DNA from: a virus
DNA: 48,783 nucleotides
Direction: 5' to 3' (one strand)
IMG/VR virus record: IMGVR_UViG_3300020020_000050
Coordinates: 1-48,783 of that record
Shown here: piece by piece, positions 12,136-20,016 of the stretch
How the letters are laid out: every line of letters begins with the position of its first letter
How positions within the stretch are numbered: position 1 is the stretch's first letter
Translations under genes and position numbers: made by a program
Notes under the pieces: model-generated
The model's database searches: none
What the model saw: only the letters and a program-made list of their open reading frames with translations
What the model was told of the DNA's origin: nothing

Positions 12136-13803
12136 TTACCTCGCCCGCGCCTTGGCCCGCCGTTCTTCGGGCTTGATCGTGATCGCTGGACCGGCCGCGC
12201 CGTTGCCGTTTGGAGGGGGCTTGCCGCCCGCTGCCGCCGCTGCCGCTGCCGTCGCAGCCAGTGCAGGCGGTGTGACGCCTGGGACGCCCGGAACCGGCAT
12301 CCCCATCGTGCCTAAGGGCTCGTCTTCTTCTACATCCTTCTCAATGTCTTCGTTGCTTCGTTCAGTAGCAATAAGGCCAAGGCGACGGAAGAAATCACGA
12401 ACGTCATTCTTCGCCAGAAGACCAGACTGCCACGACTTCGTGAGTTCTGCCATGAGTTGCGGGTTGGCTTGCATCTGGACGAAGTCTTGCTGTATCTTAA
12501 ACGCGTCTGCATAGCCCTCTTTCTTTTCGGCCATATCCAAGAACCGCGCACAAAAGCCTATGGCCCGTTGATATGCCTCGCTCACATTCGACACACACAA
12601 GGACAACACCGACGTAGTTGCCTCACGATCATTGTTCTCCCCTGTCGCTGTCTTGTTTGCCTTCGTGCCCTCGATCATGCGAGCACCCACGGCAATCATC
12701 TGAATCTCTTTGTGCTCCATCGCTTCTTTTGCGAGTGAGTTGGGCTGCGCCTGTGCCATACCGAACGATGCGCCTTGCGGCAACAGGATCGGGCTGCGTG
12801 AGCCGATATACATCTTCTGTCCGGTATAGCGCCGCTCGCCCGTTGCGTCGATCACCCACGGATTCTGCATGAAGTCGCGCCATTGCTCGGTCAGTCCACT
12901 GATCCAGGGTTGCACCTGTCCGCAGAAGAAGACACTATCCTCATAGTCCGCGCTGTTGCGATAGTGTGCGAGATTCAACTGTGCAAGCCCGTACAGCGGT
13001 GCCGGGTCGATATTCGCATCGTTGTTGTTGCTGCCTACGAACGTGAATGGAATGTCGGTCAGCACCTTGCCCTTGCTGCGTAGTTCGATTGCCTCAATGA
13101 TTTGCTCATCGCCCGTTGCTGCATTCACCACTGTGCCCATGCTCACGAGCCGCTTCGTCTTCGTCACGCCGGTATCTTCACGCCACAGACGTACTTGCAC
13201 ATTGCCCGCCTCATTACGCGTGATCTCGCGCCATTGCTTCACCATCACGATGCCCCACTCGCCATCTTCTTCTTCGGCCTCTTCTTCAAGTACCACCATC
13301 ACGAGCGACGCCTTACCATCGACGATGTCATAGCGCCAATTGATGATCGACTCTGCATGGTATGCCTTGATCACCGGATGCCCTAGCGCTTCAGACCAAT
13401 CGACGAAGAGCCCATGCCTGCCGACTGCAAGGTTATTGTTTAACACCGCCTGCGACTGCTGATAAAGCGATACGCCGAGCCCATCGCAGTCCTTGAGCAA
13501 ATACTCTAGCTCTGTCGGCAACTCGGTCACAGGGTCACGATGAAAGGCAAGACCGACTAGCCCTTCAAGCGTGAATTGCGTTGCGGGATACCACACCGCA
13601 CGCGCACGATATGCCTTGTTGCGTGCAATGTTCTCTACGCTCGCATCGGTCGCGTTTAACTGCGGCAAGTAGACATCGGTGCGTAGCGCATTGTCGCCTG
13701 ACACAACATCACGCACAACAGACCATCGCTCCCTGATCGCGTTCGGAATACGATTGAAAGAGACATCAGCGACGATGCCTGTAGAGAGTGATGCTGTTGC
13801 CAT
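12136..13803 (-). CDS. Portal protein (DUF4055 type)
   Basis: 555 residues. The order of motifs, such as YWPATQFTLEGLVGLAFHRD near residue 95, the YHAESIINWRYD region, GLAQLNLAHYRNSADYEDS and the late helical QMIAVGARMIEG segment, fits the DUF4055 group of phage portal proteins. The portal forms the dodecameric ring at the head-tail vertex through which DNA is packaged. The C-terminal 45 residues are Ala/Pro/Gly-rich low complexity. It follows the terminase genes and precedes the Mu F-like protein, the standard packaging order. Confidence 0.88.
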   Translation of the reverse strand: MATASLSTGIVADVSFNRIPNAIRERWSVVRDVVSGDNALRTDVYLPQLNATDASVENIARNKAYRARAVWYPATQFTLEGLVGLAFHRDPVTELPTELEYLLKDCDGLGVSLYQQSQAVLNNNLAVGRHGLFVDWSEALGHPVIKAYHAESIINWRYDIVDGKASLVMVVLEEEAEEEDGEWGIVMVKQWREITRNEAGNVQVRLWREDTGVTKTKRLVSMGTVVNAATGDEQIIEAIELRSKGKVLTDIPFTFVGSNNNDANIDPAPLYGLAQLNLAHYRNSADYEDSVFFCGQVQPWISGLTEQWRDFMQNPWVIDATGERRYTGQKMYIGSRSPILLPQGASFGMAQAQPNSLAKEAMEHKEIQMIAVGARMIEGTKANKTATGENNDREATTSVLSLCVSNVSEAYQRAIGFCARFLDMAEKKEGYADAFKIQQDFVQMQANPQLMAELTKSWQSGLLAKNDVRDFFRRLGLIATERSNEDIEKDVEEDEPLGTMGMPVPGVPGVTPPALAATAAAAAAAGGKPPPNGNGAAGPAITIKPEERRAKARAR

Positions 13804-13807
13804 GATG

Positions 13808-14011
13808 TCAACCCTTGTTAAGCCACTTCGTGAACATGCCGCGTATACCGCCTACCATCGCTTCTCGCTCTGCGTCCGCTGCTAGAGTGGTGTCGATGCG
13901 CGACATGAGCACGGCACGCCATTCGGGTCGACCTACTGTGACCTCTGCGGGTAGCGCAGAGAGAAACTCTTTTAGCTCGCCGAGTAGCATGCGTTGATCT
14001 GGTGAAAGCAT
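13808..14011 (-). CDS. Small protein between terminase and portal
   Basis: 67 residues, start at 14011 chosen for AAAGGAG seven bases upstream. Helical (SPDQRMLLGELKEFLSALPA; EREAMVGGIRGMFTKWL). Not recognised; its place suggests a small packaging or head accessory protein. The C-terminus ends four bases before the portal start codon. Confidence 0.75.
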   Translation of the reverse strand: MLSPDQRMLLGELKEFLSALPAEVTVGRPEWRAVLMSRIDTTLAADAEREAMVGGIRGMFTKWLNKG

Positions 14012-14012
14012 G

Positions 14013-14183
14013 TTATTGCTCCTTTGGTTGCAGGTATTCGGGATCGCGTGCTTCAAGAACTGCTAGCACTAGCTCAAGCCCGTTGTATAGACCTCTCATG
14101 TATTCGTCGTCAACGCTTGCACGTTGTATATCACGCAGCTTACGCACTTCGTTGGTGACATCTTCTACCGTGGCTTCATCCAT
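14013..14183 (-). CDS. Very small helical protein downstream of terminase
   Basis: 56 residues, MDEATVEDVTNEVRKLRDIQ ... LEARDPEYLQPKEQ, predicted as two helices. The start overlaps the terminase stop by 8 bases and the stop lies two bases before the next ATG; its last codons (AAG GAG) also serve as the ribosome binding site of the next gene. No family recognised. Confidence 0.7.
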   Translation of the reverse strand: MDEATVEDVTNEVRKLRDIQRASVDDEYMRGLYNGLELVLAVLEARDPEYLQPKEQ

Positions 14184-15633
14184 TGGTGCTAAACCCCATG
14201 TTGATCGTCATTGCACCTGTTGCCTCTTTCAACAGTCGATAGCCCGCCTCGTCTGCGACGTGATCTTCTGCGGCAGTGTCGATGTCGTCCGGCTTCTTCT
14301 CGTCCCTTGGCAGCACAGGGATTGTGCGCACGAACTGCGGGCACGTGTTGAAGATGAAAAGCCCTGCGTCCTCCATGCGCGGCTTAAGCGATGCGGCCAT
14401 GCGATCTCGCATCAGAGCCCATCGACGCATACGCGAGCCCGGTGTCTTGTCGGCCTTCGTCCAGTACACACCTAGCGCTGCCTGCTGCTTCGCAGGACTG
14501 TCACCGTTGATCTCGTCGAAGATGCTGCTGTCCGCTGGCCCAGGCGTGCAGCGCATGTGCATAGCCCACTCTTTCTGCCGCTCGATAATGCCCTGTGCGA
14601 TTGTTCTATCGCTTAGTTTCAAACCCTGATTAGGTTTGCCATTCCATCCATACCATTCGTGAATTCTGAACAACGTACCTCGTGGAAAGGACCAGCGCTT
14701 ACCAGTTGCGAGGTAGCACTCTGTACCGTCCGACTCTGCCCACCATCCAATACTGAACGGCTTCGATGATCCCCAATCGAAAGACCTGTCGACATTCCAT
14801 GATGGCGGTATCGCAAAGGGCTCGATGACATGAATATCACGACGCCACACATCGTCGAACATGCCACCCGCTACGATGTCCCAATCTCCCTCAAGCATCG
14901 CACGCACGAGTGCAGGATTGCCCAGGCCCGCGAGACGCGCACGATAGGTAGGATCGGCCTTGAGCAGTGCGGGATTGTCTTGTAGCTTTGCGGGTATGAA
15001 CGCACGTTTGAGCCCGCCTTCTTCTTCTGGCATCTGCCTCACCTCGAATGGGGCAACACCGTCGATGAATGTCGCCTTCACCCAATTGTGACCGATGCCG
15101 CCTGGGTTGCCGCTCACCACTACACGAGGGAACAAGCCTAGATATGCTTGAGGTATCGGGAGCCCCACCATGCGCACGCGCCCGCGAAGGTAGGTATACA
15201 TCGTCTCGGTCCAGTGTGTAATTTCGTCAATGAGCAGAACATGGATTTCTGCCCCTTGATAGTTATACACGTCATGCTCATACTGGCAGTGACATAGATG
15301 AATCACTGACCCATTGTAGAAGCGTATCTGTCCGAGCCCATAGTTGATCTTGCACCATCGAAACAGAATCCATGTCGCAAGAAGAATCGGGAACGCTGTC
15401 GGTCCCTCCATGTGATTCTTGTTTAGATCGGGAAATGTTCTGCGGAAGATGTAGACCTGAAGACCTGGGATCAGTACACACCACGCAATCGCAGCAACAC
15501 GCATCAGGTAACTCTTGCCGCCACCGGCCGCGCCGCCATAGAGTAACTCGGTTGCCTTCGACAAGAAGGCGAGCCCCTGCTTGTACTGCAACCTCAAGAT
15601 CGTCGAGAGATCAGGGCTCGGGTTCTGGCTCAC
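14176..15633 (-). CDS. terL: Terminase large subunit
   Basis: About 485-490 residues. Numbering from the TTG at 15648: Walker A GGAAGGGKS at 38-46, Walker B VLLIDE at 137-142, and nuclease acidic residues in SFDWGS (D291), PADSS (D373) and EDHVAD (D462/D466). It packages DNA into the procapsid by ATP hydrolysis and cuts concatemers. No ATG exists between the preceding in-frame stop and Walker A. GTG at 15633 (with GAGGG upstream) is preferred; TTG at 15648 is the alternative. It overlaps the small subunit gene in either case. Confidence 0.92.
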   Translation of the reverse strand: MSQNPSPDLSTILRLQYKQGLAFLSKATELLYGGAAGGGKSYLMRVAAIAWCVLIPGLQVYIFRRTFPDLNKNHMEGPTAFPILLATWILFRWCKINYGLGQIRFYNGSVIHLCHCQYEHDVYNYQGAEIHVLLIDEITHWTETMYTYLRGRVRMVGLPIPQAYLGLFPRVVVSGNPGGIGHNWVKATFIDGVAPFEVRQMPEEEGGLKRAFIPAKLQDNPALLKADPTYRARLAGLGNPALVRAMLEGDWDIVAGGMFDDVWRRDIHVIEPFAIPPSWNVDRSFDWGSSKPFSIGWWAESDGTECYLATGKRWSFPRGTLFRIHEWYGWNGKPNQGLKLSDRTIAQGIIERQKEWAMHMRCTPGPADSSIFDEINGDSPAKQQAALGVYWTKADKTPGSRMRRWALMRDRMAASLKPRMEDAGLFIFNTCPQFVRTIPVLPRDEKKPDDIDTAAEDHVADEAGYRLLKEATGAMTINMGFSTNG

Positions 15634-16036
15634 CGGGCTTGCCCTCAATGGTCACACGCAACACCGGAGGGGCAAGAGCCTGTCCTCCCGGCCCTGTGAC
15701 CTCCGTTCGGGTCAGCTTAGGGGCAACGTACTCGGCGAGCCGTCCAATGAGGTCTACGGCCCGCGCAGGGTCCGCAGCGACGGGATGCCGGATCGTCTCG
15801 CGGTTGCCTTGCTCGTTCGTTTGGTACTCGCCTTTGATGCCGTGCGCAACTTGATCTAGCCACACCTTCACGTTGTCGGCATTCTCGTCAATCAAGTCTT
15901 GCACGATAGTCTTGAATTCACGCGTCACTTTGTTTTGCACACCCTTCTTGCGGCCCGAGTTCTCGGGTTTATGTCCGCGAAAATTCCACCCTTGCGAGCG
16001 GTCTTCGCCTTCGGGTTGTTCTGTTTCATCAGTCAT
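15611..16036 (-). CDS. terS: Terminase small subunit (probable)
   Basis: 141 residues from the ATG at 16036. The N-terminal RGHKPENSGRKKGVQNKVTR resembles the basic DNA-binding start of many small terminases (GRPKGxxNKxT pattern), followed by a helical core and an acidic/Pro-rich tail (GKPGEPEPEP). It sits immediately upstream of the large subunit and overlaps it. The upstream in-frame ATG at 16099 is rejected because a TTGACA/TATACT promoter overlaps it. It would recognise the packaging site, perhaps the repeats just upstream. Confidence 0.8.
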   Translation of the reverse strand: MTDETEQPEGEDRSQGWNFRGHKPENSGRKKGVQNKVTREFKTIVQDLIDENADNVKVWLDQVAHGIKGEYQTNEQGNRETIRHPVAADPARAVDLIGRLAEYVAPKLTRTEVTGPGGQALAPPVLRVTIEGKPGEPEPEP

Positions 16037-16080
16037 GATTCGCTGAAAGTCGCTGTAACAGCGTGAGGCAACACCGCAGA

Positions 16081-16107
16081 AGTATACGACATCGAGCAAC
16101 TTGTCAA
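16081..16107 (-). promoter_or_regulatory. Sigma70-type promoter for terminase/head genes
   Basis: TTGACA (16102-16107) and TATACT (16081-16086) on the minus strand, 15-base spacing. It is 45 bases upstream of the terS ATG and adjacent to the repeat cluster, and separates the packaging genes from the primase-helicase pair. Confidence 0.65.
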
Positions 16108-16137
16108 GCGGACAATGCCGAATCAGACTAACTCAAC

Positions 16138-16177
16138 AACACCGAGCAACACCGAGCAACACCGAGCAACACCGAGC
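16138..16177. repeat. Four tandem copies of a 10-bp unit
   Basis: AACACCGAGC repeated four times without change. The last copy is also the outer part of a 28-bp inverted repeat. Iterated repeats of this kind beside terS suit a terminase or replication-initiator binding site. Confidence 0.9.
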
Positions 16178-16294
16178 GGAATGACGGAATGACAGAATTT
16201 TCGTCGTTTCCGTTAATCCCTCTATATGCATTCTCTATAGGGGCATTTATAGGAATCGACTATAAAACTGTCATTCTGACATTCTGCCGGTGTT
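16168..16294. repeat. Long imperfect inverted repeat around an AT-rich centre
   Basis: Left arm 16168-16195 (AACACCGAGCGGAATGACGG then AATGACAG), right arm 16268-16294 (CTGTCATTCTGACATTCTGC then CGGTGTT); three mismatches and one gap over 28 positions. The 72-bp centre is AT-rich with its own partial symmetry (CCTCTATATGC / GCATTTATAGG). It fills the 264-bp gap between the helicase gene and terS. Candidate replication origin or pac/cos site. Confidence 0.75.
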
Positions 16295-16300
16295 GTCGAG

Positions 16301-18061
16301 CTAATATTTAGGGCCTTCGTACTCATTCGCAGCCCGGTTGAGCAAGACGCGACCCTCATCTGTCAGTTTTACCCAACGGTACATACGAGCTTGACTCGTT
16401 CGATATTCATGCATCTTCGGCATGACTAACGTTTGATTGTCTTCATCTGTCCACATTCGCCCGTTGTTGGTCACATACTCTGCGAATTCTGACTTACTCT
16501 CCATCTTGCGCTTATCCACGCCTGTATTGCGACACCATGCTTGATACATCCTGAAGAACGTTGTGCACTCGATCTGGCACTTGTTCTCTATCTTCTCCCA
16601 CACAGCACGCTTCTCCGCATTACCACCCGTTGTCGAATACATTTCCAGCTTTTCGAGTTCGACCTTACCAATGTATTGAGTGGCATCGTTGATAAACGCA
16701 CCGATGTAATCCATGTTCTTGCGGTGTTTTGCGCGTTGTGCGACTACTTCGGGAGGTGGCTTAAGTCGTCCGTCTGCTATGTATTTTTGCGCACCTTTCA
16801 CAGCCCATAGAAGCGCTGCTGATTTCCCTGTCGGTGTCGAGAATCGGCCCAGTATCGTCGGGTCTTGCACGAATTGCGCGTAGCCTGATTCGACTTCTTC
16901 TGGTGTACCGTATTTAATCTTCATTTCGACCGGCATCAGTCGATTAAACATCGCGTTATCTCTTTGCGGAATATTAGGCGTGTTGTTCGTTGCTAGAGTG
17001 AACTTGTGCGTTGCCTTGAATGTCTTGAACTTCTGATGCGCCTGCCGTGCTGATACTGTGTCATCGCCTGTCAGTGACTTAATCATTGACGACTTCAAAC
17101 CAACGTCGTGCTCTGTCTCTGACATAAGCGCAAAGCGAACACCGTTCAACGTGGCTTTTGCGAATAGTTCGTTATTGCCACCATCTGATCTAGTTTCCTT
17201 GATGAAGTCGGTATGCAGTTTGCATGCGTAGTCACCTATCGCATTGGCTAGCGTATCGGTGAGCAGACTCTTGCCGTTATTGCCTGGGCCGAAGAGCACG
17301 ACGATGGCGTGATCCCATCGCAGACCTGTGATGCTATATCCAATCCAACAATGCACAAACTCATACATAGCGTCATTGTTGCCGAACATCTGTCGAACTA
17401 CTTTCTCCCATTCCGAGTAATCAGCATTAGCGTCAAACCACGTGCCTGTCGTCACTGTCAAATAGTCTTTCAATTCATGGTGTCGGTGCTCACCTGTTCT
17501 AAGGTCGACCACACCATTAGGGCAATTCAAAACAAGCGGATCAGGATTCATGTCTACTGGCTTCGACCTGTGCAGCGCTGCCAAATGGTTATAGACCATC
17601 GTCGCAATTGAACTGATCGTGTTTGCCTTGCCCCATCGCTGAATCAGTTTCGTCAGATTGCTGCGCTGTCGATCAAATTGATCTCGGTCTTCTGGTGCAG
17701 CCGTCTGCATGTTTGCCATGAGATCATTAAACTCAGTGCGTATGATGTCCTTTGACATCGTTGAGACTTGCGCATGGATCAACTCTCGAATCCGATTGCT
17801 TGACCATGTGCCGGTTTCAGGATTGTATGCGCACAACTCTGCACCTTCGTTCTTATCACCTCGATCCATGCAGAACAGATGACCGTACTTGCGAAGGAAC
17901 GCGTGCTTCAAGTCAGTGTCGAGAACTCCGACGCCGTCTGCTGTAGCGTGATCTTCTAGATTAGGCGCATCAATGACAATGCGCTCACCTTTGGGTTTTA
18001 ATCGTTGCTGTCGTTCTCGCTCTCTATCCTGTTCGCTGTCATTGAGATCGTCGGGATTCAT
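16301..18061 (-). CDS. Phage/plasmid replicative helicase, D5/P4 primase C-terminal type (SF3)
   Basis: 586 residues. The N-terminal part (residues about 50-210, with LNCPNGVVDLRTG) is the D5-N region, followed by a superfamily 3 helicase core with Walker A GPGNNGKS at 258-265 and the later FALMSETEHD and TNNTPNIPQRDNAMFNRL motifs. It unwinds DNA at the replication fork. It overlaps the primase gene by 4 bases (ATGA), so primase and helicase, fused in P4 alpha, are here two proteins. A C-terminal wing domain is likely. Confidence 0.88.
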   Translation of the reverse strand: MNPDDLNDSEQDRERERQQRLKPKGERIVIDAPNLEDHATADGVGVLDTDLKHAFLRKYGHLFCMDRGDKNEGAELCAYNPETGTWSSNRIRELIHAQVSTMSKDIIRTEFNDLMANMQTAAPEDRDQFDRQRSNLTKLIQRWGKANTISSIATMVYNHLAALHRSKPVDMNPDPLVLNCPNGVVDLRTGEHRHHELKDYLTVTTGTWFDANADYSEWEKVVRQMFGNNDAMYEFVHCWIGYSITGLRWDHAIVVLFGPGNNGKSLLTDTLANAIGDYACKLHTDFIKETRSDGGNNELFAKATLNGVRFALMSETEHDVGLKSSMIKSLTGDDTVSARQAHQKFKTFKATHKFTLATNNTPNIPQRDNAMFNRLMPVEMKIKYGTPEEVESGYAQFVQDPTILGRFSTPTGKSAALLWAVKGAQKYIADGRLKPPPEVVAQRAKHRKNMDYIGAFINDATQYIGKVELEKLEMYSTTGGNAEKRAVWEKIENKCQIECTTFFRMYQAWCRNTGVDKRKMESKSEFAEYVTNNGRMWTDEDNQTLVMPKMHEYRTSQARMYRWVKLTDEGRVLLNRAANEYEGPKY

Positions 18062-19083
18062 TCGTTGTCTCCGTAGAACGGACCGCGCCTGCGCTCGCCC
18101 TGTTCAATGATCGTGTCAGCAACCCATGCTTCGAGGTCGCCCCAATTCTTGCTCTCACAGTGGCCGTGATGACACTTGAAGCCGCCCATGTAGCCATTGG
18201 CCTTCATAGGTGGAGCAATGGCACTGCCGGTGTTGGCACGTGCGGTGTGATGCTCGATCCAAGGGCACGTGATGTCAAACCAACCGCCGCCGGTATCGTG
18301 TTTGAATAAGCCCAGGAATTTAATCGCATTGCGCATGATCTTGAAGCAGCGAATGCGCTCTTGTGTCACACCGTCATTCGGCTCGACATACGGCATCCTG
18401 AAGCGCTCGATGATGCCGAACGCTTCACGCAACTCTTGCCATGAGACACGCACTTCGGGTCGCCACCTCCACACCTTGCATTGCCACGGTTTGCCATCAA
18501 CCATGTTAGTCGGCTTGTTGTTGATGCCTTCAGGTAAGCGCAACACACGTGTTATGCCTGCCATGCCAGGATCGACACCGCCATCTGTGAGCTTCTTGAT
18601 GATCTCGCGAATAGCATCGCTGACGTGATCGGCATTGCTGTGCGGTTGATCGAGAAAATAGGTGAACTGGAAATTGCCCGGTGATGTCTCGATGACTAGC
18701 GTAGACGGCAAGTCTTTCGGCAGTGCGTCATACTTAATCTTCGTGTTGACATCGTCGATCATGATGCACCACGTTCGCGAGAACTGCGCTTTGCGCCGCT
18801 TGAATCGTCCCTCTTCTTCTTTGAACGAAGAGATCGCGACATAGTTGTTGCGGTCATGATGCAATGGACATTCCCCACCTTTCCACGGTACGGGACTCCA
18901 TGCAATCGGTGATGCTTCGCTAGGGTTGCCTCTGACTGAGCAGAGAATTGCGCGTTCGTCAGGCGAGAGTCCCTTGAACAACTCGCCTAGAACAATTGTG
19001 TTAGTAATGCCAACGAGGGCGGGCATGCTCTTTCGTACCTTTCTGAGTAGCTCAACAATCAGCCCGTAGGCTGCGTCGGACAT
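18058..19083 (-). CDS. Archaeo-eukaryotic-type primase (AEP)
   Basis: 341 residues. MIDDVNTK (D110-D111) fits the acidic metal-binding motif of AEP-type phage primases, followed by SPGNFQFTYFLDQP and RVLRLPEGINNKP. The C-terminal part has C273PW and C304HHGHC309, a probable zinc-binding domain. It would make primers for replication together with the downstream helicase. The gene starts at 19083, divergent from the DUF3567-like gene. A TATAGA just before the ATG lies too close to be its -10. Confidence 0.75.
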   Translation of the reverse strand: MSDAAYGLIVELLRKVRKSMPALVGITNTIVLGELFKGLSPDERAILCSVRGNPSEASPIAWSPVPWKGGECPLHHDRNNYVAISSFKEEEGRFKRRKAQFSRTWCIMIDDVNTKIKYDALPKDLPSTLVIETSPGNFQFTYFLDQPHSNADHVSDAIREIIKKLTDGGVDPGMAGITRVLRLPEGINNKPTNMVDGKPWQCKVWRWRPEVRVSWQELREAFGIIERFRMPYVEPNDGVTQERIRCFKIMRNAIKFLGLFKHDTGGGWFDITCPWIEHHTARANTGSAIAPPMKANGYMGGFKCHHGHCESKNWGDLEAWVADTIIEQGERRRGPFYGDNE

Positions 19084-19095
19084 TCTATACCGAAA

Positions 19096-19105
19096 ACCGG
19101 CCGGT
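19096..19105. promoter_or_regulatory. Palindrome ACCGGCCGGT in the divergent region
   Basis: A perfect 10-bp palindrome between the two divergent gene blocks, 13 bases upstream of the primase ATG. It could be an operator acting on the minus-strand genes; only position and symmetry support this. Confidence 0.3.
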
Positions 19106-19134
19106 GCAAACCCCTGCTCATCCTTGGCGAATTA

Positions 19135-19162
19135 TTGACACAGCGGCAATTTCTGGTAAAGT
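19135..19162 (+). promoter_or_regulatory. Sigma70-type promoter for the middle plus-strand block
   Basis: TTGACA (19135-19140), 16-base spacer, TAAAGT (19157-19162), 30 bases before the ATG at 19192. The leader ends AACAGAAAGGTCAGAA, like the early cassette leaders, but no GTTA-N5-TAAC palindrome is present. Confidence 0.65.
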
Positions 19163-19191
19163 CGGCCGTACCGAAAACAGAAAGGTCAGAA

Positions 19192-19446
19192 ATGGAACTC
19201 AGTTGCTTGTTCGAGAACGAACACTACATCGTCTGCCAGATCAGCGGCAGCGGTGCTCTACACAGCGAGGGCATCGAAGTAGTCAACAAATCAAATCACG
19301 TTACCGCGTACCTCACCGGCCGCATGCGCAAGACGTTTATACGTCAGGTGAAAAGCTGGCGCGAAAAAACTCCGAAAGAAGAAGAGGTCGAAGCACGACT
19401 AGAAGAATTCCTCGTGCTCAACGCACAGCCTCTTGTGCTACATTGA
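19192..19446 (+). CDS. DUF3567-like protein of Burkholderiales type
   Basis: 84 residues. The order ENEHYIVCQI, GIEVVNKSNHVTAYLTG, a long helix with KTPKEEEVEARLEEF, and the exact ending QPLVLH resemble DUF3567, a small protein family I know from Burkholderiales chromosomes; the function is unknown. If right, it is a host-derived protein. It is the first gene of the middle block, behind the TTGACA promoter; the start at 19192 follows the leader rule. Confidence 0.6.
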   Translation: MELSCLFENEHYIVCQISGSGALHSEGIEVVNKSNHVTAYLTGRMRKTFIRQVKSWREKTPKEEEVEARLEEFLVLNAQPLVLH

Positions 19447-19470
19447 ACAGTCATCAACAGAAAGCTAGAA

Positions 19471-20016
19471 ATGAACACCCCTCAGAGCACATGGCCTAAC
19501 TCATGGCCCGCAGCATCACAGAACGTGCAAGCAATCAACATCGCACCCGGTACACGATTCGGCAAACTAACAGTCATCAAGGAAACAAACAAGATCGGCA
19601 GCAATCGAGCGTTTCTAGTCGAGTGCGACTGCGGCACCATCAAGCCCGTACAAGGCCGATACTTGCGCCTGGGCAAGATCAACTCATGCGGCTGCATGAA
19701 ACATAAGCGCACAACAGACGGGCACAAGCGAAGCGAGCACCCGCTGTATCAAATCTGGCGCAACATGCACGAGCGCACCACCAACAGAAAGCACAAGGGC
19801 TACGCAACATGCGGAGGGCAAGGCGTCAAGGTATGCGACGCATGGATCGTGTTTGACAAGTTCATCGAAGACATCGGCCCGCGCCCAAAGGGCACGATGC
19901 TATGCCGTCTTGATTTCAAGAAAGACTACACGCCAGAAAATACACGCTGGCTAACACCTGTGCAACGACGCGCACAATACATCCCAAAGACACAAGATGC
20001 TGCCTGCACAGTTTAA
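19471..20016 (+). CDS. HNH-endonuclease-like phage protein
   Basis: 181 residues. N-terminal GTRFGKLTVIKE, then ECDCGTI ... NSCGCMKHK is the zinc-ribbon module common in phage HNH/homing-type proteins. The C-terminal HPLYQIWRNMHERTTNRKHK, then VCDAWIVFDKFIEDIG and CRLDFKKDYTPENTRWLTP, follow the usual partner domain, where LDRIDNxxNYxPxNCRW is typical. The usual D-R-I-D core reads LDFKKD, so activity is doubtful. The leader ends AACAGAAAGCTAGAA. It overlaps the next gene by 20 bases. Confidence 0.75.
   Translation: MNTPQSTWPNSWPAASQNVQAINIAPGTRFGKLTVIKETNKIGSNRAFLVECDCGTIKPVQGRYLRLGKINSCGCMKHKRTTDGHKRSEHPLYQIWRNMHERTTNRKHKGYATCGGQGVKVCDAWIVFDKFIEDIGPRPKGTMLCRLDFKKDYTPENTRWLTPVQRRAQYIPKTQDAACTV

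Noticed and set aside
16301-19083. Plasmid or integrative element replication module inserted in the phage
   Set aside because: Primase and helicase are in line with the terminase genes in orientation and spacing, with no integrase, attachment-like repeats or partition genes; D5-type helicases are normal in phages.
19081-19096. TATAGA immediately before the primase ATG as its -10 box
   Set aside because: Transcription would start after the start codon; the true promoter must be farther upstream or the signal is chance.
19471-20016. Active homing endonuclease
   Set aside because: The catalytic-type D-R-I-D core reads LDFKKD; the gene is called HNH-like only.
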